DNA from: Streptomyces sp. CNH099
Lineage (GTDB): Bacteria; Actinomycetota; Actinomycetes; Streptomycetales; Streptomycetaceae
Length of the DNA: 64,000 bases
Assembly (NCBI GenBank): GCA_000514715.1
Contig: AZWL01000006.1
Location: forward strand, 272,229-336,228
Direction of reading: 5' to 3'
The position numbers were made by a program, and so were the translations under genes. The notes under the pieces were generated by a model that saw nothing but the letters and a program-made list of their open reading frames with translations, had not been told where the DNA came from and ran no database searches. Position 1 is the stretch's first letter, and each line of letters starts with the position of its first letter. Below are positions 60,218 through 64,000 of the stretch, in pieces.

Positions 60218-60353
60218 GCGTAGTGCGGGACGGCGCGCGGCGAATCGCAACGAGCCCCCGCGAACGGTGTGTTTGACGGGCCTCCGACACAAAAGGGCCC
60301 TGTCGGGCGGTGCCAGCCAGTGTCCAAACGCCGCATCACTCGGTTAGTGGAGT

Positions 60354-62141
60354 GTGGACACCAGAACACCGCCCACCCCCACGGGTGGTCGCGCCCAGGA
60401 CCCAGACGACGACGCCGCCGGCGGCCGGCTGACGATGGTGCGGGTCCCGAGCGACCCCACCCGGATCAACGTCGACAACCCGAGCTTCCGGGTGCAGCTG
60501 GGGCCCTCGTCCCGCCGGGCGCTCTCCGCCCCCGGAGCGCCGCTGTACGGGGCCGGCGCGGGGGCCGCGGGTCTCGCGCCGGTCCTGGTCGGCGCGGGCG
60601 CCGGCGCCGTCGGCGGCGCCCGGGTGGTCGGCGGCGCCGGGGGCGCCGCGGCCGCGCGCCGCCGGGCGCCCGTCGTGTGGACCGGCCGCGCGGACGACAC
60701 CGCCGCCGGCCGGCTGCTGCAGGCCGTCCCCCGGGGCGACGCCGCCGACCCGCGCCGCGCGCCCGGCGCCGACGCGACCTCGACGCGGCTGCTGCCGCGC
60801 GTCGACGACGACACCACGCACCTGCTGCCGCGCCTCGACGACTCCGGCCGCCCGCTCCGCACCGCGGGCGCCGGGGACGCGACGCAGGTGCTCCCGCGGA
60901 TCCCGGAGCCCGCCGGCCCGTACGGCGGCGGGCAGGGCGCACCGGACGGCTACGACGGGCCGTACGACCTCTACGCCGACCCCGCCGACGCCGACGCCGA
61001 CGCCGACCCGGACACCGACCCGGACACGGACGCCGACCGCCCCCGCGGCCGCACCCAGCGCCACGGCGCCGACCCCGTGCGGCACGCCTACTACCCCGGG
61101 CGCCGGATGAACCTCGGCGTCGTCCTGCTCCCCCTGCGCATCGTCCTCGGCCTCGTCTCGCTCTACGCCGGCATGGGCAAGCTCAGCGACCCCATGTTCT
61201 TCGACGGCGAGCGCGGCTCCATGCGCGGCTGGCTGGCGGGCATGGACCCCTGGCTGATCGCGCGCCCGCTGTACGACATCGCGCTCGCGCACCCCGTGGG
61301 CGCGGGGCTGACCGTGGCGTTCCTGCAGATCATCGTGGGCGTGCTGACGATCTGCGGGCTGTGGCAGCGGCTCGCGGCGGCCCTCGGCGGGCTGCTCGCG
61401 CTCGGGCTGCTGGTGACGGTGGCGTGGCAGACGTCGTCCGCGTACGACGCGACGGACGCCCTGTTCCTCGCCGCCTGGTCCCCGCTCGTGATCGCCGGCG
61501 CCCCCGTCTACTCCCTCGACGCCCGGCTCGCCGGGGAGGCGTGGCGGACGCTGGGGCCGCGCTCGGAGCTGTGGGAGCTGCGCCGCCGGGTGCTGCGCCG
61601 CGGGACGGTGCTGGCCACGGTCATCGTGGGGCTGGCGCTGCTGGTGGGGTCGACGCTGGGCGCGGCGGTGCGGTCGTCCAGCACGGTACGGGTCCCCGGC
61701 CCCGACGAGCCGCCCGTCAACCACCTGCCGGGCACCCCGCTGCCCTCGCCGCCCGGCGGCACGGCGCGGGGCGGCGACGCGGGCTCGGCGAGCCCGTCGC
61801 GGGACGGCGCCGGCCAGCCCGGCGGCGCGCCGCCCTCCCCCGGCGCCGGCGCCGAGCCGGGCACGGCGGAGGCCGGTCCGGCGACGGAGTCGGGCAGCGT
61901 CCCCCCGGAGCAGCGGCCGGCCGCGCCCCCGGCCTCCCAGGCGCCGCCGCCCCCGTCCGCCGAGAACCAGGCGCCCGCGCCCTCCGACGCCGGCTCCGGC
62001 ACGGACCCGGGCTCGGGCGCGCCGGAGCCGGGCGGCGGCGGTTCCGGGAGCACGGGGGGCGACGGCTCGTCGGACAGCGGGTCGACGGACGGGGGCGGCG
62101 AGGAGGAGCCGCCGGGCCTGGTGGGCGGGCTGCTGGGGTAG
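60354..62141 (+). CDS. DoxX-family membrane protein with long Gly/Pro-rich ends
   Basis: A 595-residue protein. Residues 1 to about 240 are Asp/Gly/Ala/Pro-rich with repeated LLPRVDD / LLPRLDD / VLPRIPE motifs. Residues about 255-420 form a DoxX-like four-helix membrane domain (LPLRIVLGLVSLYAGMGKLS, WLIARPLYDIALAHPVGAGL). A further helix near 425 is followed by a low-complexity Pro/Ser/Gly tail. DoxX proteins act with redox partners on sulfur or quinone; the function here is unknown. The GTG start is uncertain. Follows rlmB after 136 nt. Confidence 0.75.
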   Translation: MDTRTPPTPTGGRAQDPDDDAAGGRLTMVRVPSDPTRINVDNPSFRVQLGPSSRRALSAPGAPLYGAGAGAAGLAPVLVGAGAGAVGGARVVGGAGGAAAARRRAPVVWTGRADDTAAGRLLQAVPRGDAADPRRAPGADATSTRLLPRVDDDTTHLLPRLDDSGRPLRTAGAGDATQVLPRIPEPAGPYGGGQGAPDGYDGPYDLYADPADADADADPDTDPDTDADRPRGRTQRHGADPVRHAYYPGRRMNLGVVLLPLRIVLGLVSLYAGMGKLSDPMFFDGERGSMRGWLAGMDPWLIARPLYDIALAHPVGAGLTVAFLQIIVGVLTICGLWQRLAAALGGLLALGLLVTVAWQTSSAYDATDALFLAAWSPLVIAGAPVYSLDARLAGEAWRTLGPRSELWELRRRVLRRGTVLATVIVGLALLVGSTLGAAVRSSSTVRVPGPDEPPVNHLPGTPLPSPPGGTARGGDAGSASPSRDGAGQPGGAPPSPGAGAEPGTAEAGPATESGSVPPEQRPAAPPASQAPPPPSAENQAPAPSDAGSGTDPGSGAPEPGGGGSGSTGGDGSSDSGSTDGGGEEEPPGLVGGLLG

Positions 62142-62192
62142 CGGCAGCGGTCGGTGGCCGGGGCCCGGCGCCGCGGGCGCAAGGGAGGCCCC

Positions 62193-62295
62193 GGCCCGTA
62201 CGCGGGACCCGCCCCGCACGCGGGACCCGGCCCGTACGCGGGACCCGGTCCGTACATGGGGGTCCGTACACGGGCCCTGGTCCGTACGCCGGGTT
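62193..62295. repeat. 18-bp tandem repeats between the DoxX and nucleotidyltransferase genes
   Basis: GGCCCGTACGCGGGACCC is repeated with small changes three times, then degenerates. It continues in frame as a GPGPYA-type repeat, so it might be an old coding remnant, but no gene is supported. Confidence 0.65.
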
Positions 62296-62351
62296 CGGGC
62301 CGCGGCCCGGCGCCGCTCCGGCCCGGCGCCGCTCCGGCCGGGCCCGCCCGC

Positions 62352-63074
62352 TCACCCCCGGGACAGCTCCTTGGCCGCCTCCGTCAGGTCCTTCGCCGTG
62401 TCGATGGCCCGCCAGTACGCCCCCTGCGGCAGCGGGAAGCCCGCCAGCCGCCGCTGCCGCGCCAGCCGCGGGAACGTGGCGCGCTCGTGGTCGCCGCGCT
62501 CCGGCAGCAGGTCGCGGAAGGCGGCGGAGAAGACGTAGACGCCCGCGTTGATCAGATACGGCGACGGCGGCGCCTCGATGAAGTCGACGACGTGCCCGAA
62601 CTGGTCCGTCTCCACCGCGCCCCACGGCATGTGCGGCCGCGCCAGCGCCAGCGTGGCGTCCGCGCCCCGCTCCTGGTGGAACGCGGCCATCGTGCGCAGC
62701 GAGAACCGCGTCCAGATGTCGCCGTTCGTCGCGTACCACGGCTCGTCGGGCCGCGGCAGCGACGCCGCCGCGAACTTCAGCCCGCCGCCCCGCCCCAGCG
62801 GCTCCTTCTCGACCACGCAGCTGACCCGCAGCGGCAGCTCCGTGGCGGCCAGCCACTCCTGCAGCACCTCGGCGAGGTGCCCGCAGGACACCACGGCGTC
62901 CGTGACGCCCTCGGCCGCCAGCCAGGCCAGCTGGTGCCCGATGATGGGCACGCCGGTGCCGGGGATCTCGACCATCGGCTTGGGGCGGTCGTCCGTGTAC
63001 GGACGAAGCCGTGACCCCTGCCCACCGGCAAGGACCACGGCCTGAGTCGGTTGTGCTGCTGCGGCTCCGGTCAT
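62352..63074 (-). CDS. Sugar-nucleotide (NDP-sugar) nucleotidyltransferase
   Basis: A 240-residue nucleotidyltransferase (mannose-1-phosphate guanylyl- or glucose-1-phosphate thymidylyl-like). Signature VVLAGGQGSRLRPYTDDRPK then PMVEIPGTGVPII, with NGDIWTRF and INAGVYVFS later. It lacks the C-terminal LbH/beta-helix extension of longer family members. It activates a sugar phosphate; the sugar is unknown. The ATG lies 7 nt after TAGGGT. Close to the convergent DoxX gene. Confidence 0.87.
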   Translation of the reverse strand: MTGAAAAQPTQAVVLAGGQGSRLRPYTDDRPKPMVEIPGTGVPIIGHQLAWLAAEGVTDAVVSCGHLAEVLQEWLAATELPLRVSCVVEKEPLGRGGGLKFAAASLPRPDEPWYATNGDIWTRFSLRTMAAFHQERGADATLALARPHMPWGAVETDQFGHVVDFIEAPPSPYLINAGVYVFSAAFRDLLPERGDHERATFPRLARQRRLAGFPLPQGAYWRAIDTAKDLTEAAKELSRG

Positions 63075-63081
63075 ACCCCGC

Positions 63082-63087
63082 ACCCTA
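63082..63087 (-). promoter_or_regulatory. -10 box TAGGGT of the nucleotidyltransferase
   Basis: TAGGGT on the minus strand, 7 nt before the ATG. No ribosome binding site is needed in this arrangement. Confidence 0.5.
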
Positions 63088-63142
63088 ACCGGCCGGTAGC
63101 AACCGGCCGCGGGTACGGGGCGTCCGGACGCCCGCGCCGGGC

Positions 63143-63556
63143 CTACTGGGCCGCGACGACCCCGGTGGCGAAGGAGGTGTCGCACACCGGTCGCGCGTAC
63201 GACTGCGCGCGCGCCACCCCGTACTTGGCCACCGCCGCCTCGCCGAGCGCGCGGGCGATCCCGGCGCAGTGCCGGGCGAGCGACGGCCGGGCGCGCATCT
63301 CGCGCTGGAGCTTGGTGAGCGCGGTGCCGGGGTCGCTCTGCCGCAACTCGGCGAGGAGACGGTCCCGCAGCACCTCCTGCGGGGCGCGGGTGCCGGCCTT
63401 GGTCGCCGAACTCTCCGCGGAGGTGCTGAGCATCCGGGAGTCGGCCGAGGACGACGCCCAGGGCACGGTGGCGACCGCGAGCGTACCCGCCAGCACGAGT
63501 ACGACGGGGAGGACGAATGCGATGGTTCTGCCGATACGGCGGGCTGCCTGGTTCAC
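63143..63556 (-). CDS. Putative secreted or membrane protein of unknown function
   Basis: A 137-residue protein. Residues 1-35 hold a hydrophobic helix (IAFVLPVVLVLAGTLAVATV) after a basic start, then a helical extracytoplasmic part with AELRQSDPGTALTKLQREMR and two cysteines (ARHCAGIA, ARPVCDTSF) that may pair. GTG start 7 nt after TACGAT. I recognise no family; Streptomyces homologues next to the msiK region are plausible. Function unknown. Confidence 0.72.
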   Translation of the reverse strand: MNQAARRIGRTIAFVLPVVLVLAGTLAVATVPWASSSADSRMLSTSAESSATKAGTRAPQEVLRDRLLAELRQSDPGTALTKLQREMRARPSLARHCAGIARALGEAAVAKYGVARAQSYARPVCDTSFATGVVAAQ

Positions 63557-63563
63557 GAGGGCG

Positions 63564-63569
63564 ATCGTA
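63564..63569 (-). promoter_or_regulatory. -10 box TACGAT of the secreted-protein gene
   Basis: TACGAT, 7 nt before the GTG start; leaderless geometry. Confidence 0.45.
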
Positions 63570-63621
63570 GCGAGCGGTAGTGATATGGCGACATTGAGTC
63601 ACTCTAACGAGCGCGGTCGGC

Positions 63622-63641
63622 CGCGGAATTCGAATTCCGCG
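63622..63641. promoter_or_regulatory. 20-bp perfect palindrome CGCGGAATTC-GAATTCCGCG
   Basis: A perfect 20-bp palindrome with an AT-rich core in GC-rich surroundings, about 66 nt upstream of the secreted-protein start. Possible operator for a dimeric regulator. Unknown. Confidence 0.5.
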
Positions 63642-63771
63642 TTGACGTCCGAGTCGAACGAACCGGCGGACTTTCCGACGCACTTGCCGTTACGCGCCGC
63701 GTTCCGCGGACAACGGCGTCCGACGGCGGACGACGGCGGACGACCGCGGCACGGCCCCCGCACCGCCGGAA

Positions 63772-63822
63772 ACGCGCGACGGCGCCGCCGCCCCCACCGG
63801 GGGCCGCGGCGCCGTCGCGCGT
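63772..63822. terminator. Strong terminator downstream of msiK
   Basis: ACGCGCGACGGCGCCGC (63772-63788) pairs perfectly with GCGGCGCCGTCGCGCGT (63806-63822), a 17-bp stem with an inner C5/G5 stem. It lies 28 nt after the msiK stop on the minus strand. Confidence 0.8.
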
Positions 63823-63850
63823 GCAGTGCCGGGCTGTGCGGCCCGGTCGG

Positions 63851-64000
63851 TCAGTCGCTGAGCCGTGCGCCGGTGGAGGTGGCGAACACGTGCGTCTCGC
63901 CGGGGCGCGGGACGATGTGCATCGTCGAGCCCTTCTCCGGCACGGCGCGGCCGGGGACGCGGACGACCAGGTCCTGGTCGTCGCCGCCGACGTTCGCGGT
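63851..64000 (-). CDS. msiK: ABC sugar-import ATPase MsiK-like, 3' end
   Basis: The last 49 codons of a minus-strand gene that runs off the window. The C-terminal residues read VVRVPGRAVPEKGSTMHIV, then PRPGETHVFATSTGARLSD before TGA. They fit the TOBE domain of MsiK/UgpC-type ATPases that energise several sugar importers in Streptomyces. The NBD is outside the window, so the symbol rests on the tail and on my memory of the gene order downstream of phoRP/cysS. Confidence 0.65.
   Translation of the reverse strand, partial: TANVGGDDQDLVVRVPGRAVPEKGSTMHIVPRPGETHVFATSTGARLSD

Overview
The window is very GC-rich, with GC-biased third codon positions and many GTG starts, GTGA/ATGA gene overlaps and TAnnnT-type promoters placed 6-7 nt before start codons. 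Gene content is that of a Streptomyces-type actinomycete: nur, glnR, mycothiol genes mshD and mshA, a subtilisin-inhibitor-like protein, phoU/phoRP, carD, ispD/ispF, cysS, rlmB and the 3' end of an msiK-like ABC ATPase. The order of the core genes agrees with what I remember of Streptomyces chromosomes, so most of this is conserved chromosome with a few accessory insertions.

Layout. 0-5.2 kb, minus strand: YgfZ-like protein, Nur, a nitrobindin-like protein, a tiny membrane protein and three overlapping genes for membrane-anchored proteins. 5.3-11.2 kb, plus strand: a DsrE-type protein, a two-gene split PEP-utilising enzyme resembling phenylphosphate synthase, and a PAS-GAF-SpoIIE phosphatase with its own HATPase domain. 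11.3-16.4 kb, minus strand: DUF3099, DUF1416, thiosulfate sulfurtransferase with an unlisted 36-residue Cys-containing leader peptide, an LmeA-like protein, a Gly/Ala/Pro-rich membrane protein and a MoaD/ThiS-like protein. 16.5-20.1 kb: a heterodimeric ABC exporter. 20.2-27.9 kb: Uma2 nuclease, hydrolase, glnR, LacI regulator, dihydrofolate-reductase-like protein, HtrA-like protease and a two-component system. 27.9-33.7 kb: a dehydrogenase-NTF2 fusion with a divergent LysR regulator, a subtilisin inhibitor, a 5'-nucleotidase and mshD. 33.7-37.8 kb: polyphosphate cassette (ppk, CHAD, Nudix) behind a probable PHO box. 37.8-43.4 kb: VOC/TetR pair with two operators, YbjN, mshA, a methyltransferase, an NmrA-like protein and an NTF2-like protein.

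43.5-47.7 kb is the most unusual region. A truncated copy of the 3' end of the MFS transporter gene lies at 43.48-43.65 kb, and the intact gene lies at 47.46-48.82 kb. The two share 103 bp with one mismatch. Between them is about 4 kb holding an HTH regulator, a chain of coupled micro-ORFs, a radical SAM protein and a DEDD exonuclease. This looks like a small integrated element, or a remnant of one, that has lost its integrase; two of its genes appear frameshifted.

47.7-64 kb returns to core genes: gpmA, a Cys-rich small protein, phoU divergent from phoRP across a PHO box, a lipoprotein, carD, ispDF, an F420-type oxidoreductase, cysS, rlmB, a DoxX protein, a sugar-nucleotide transferase, and the end of msiK after a strong hairpin. 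Phosphate control links several genes here: PhoR/PhoP and PhoU, PHO boxes at phoU/phoR and ppk, and polyphosphate-related CHAD and Nudix proteins.
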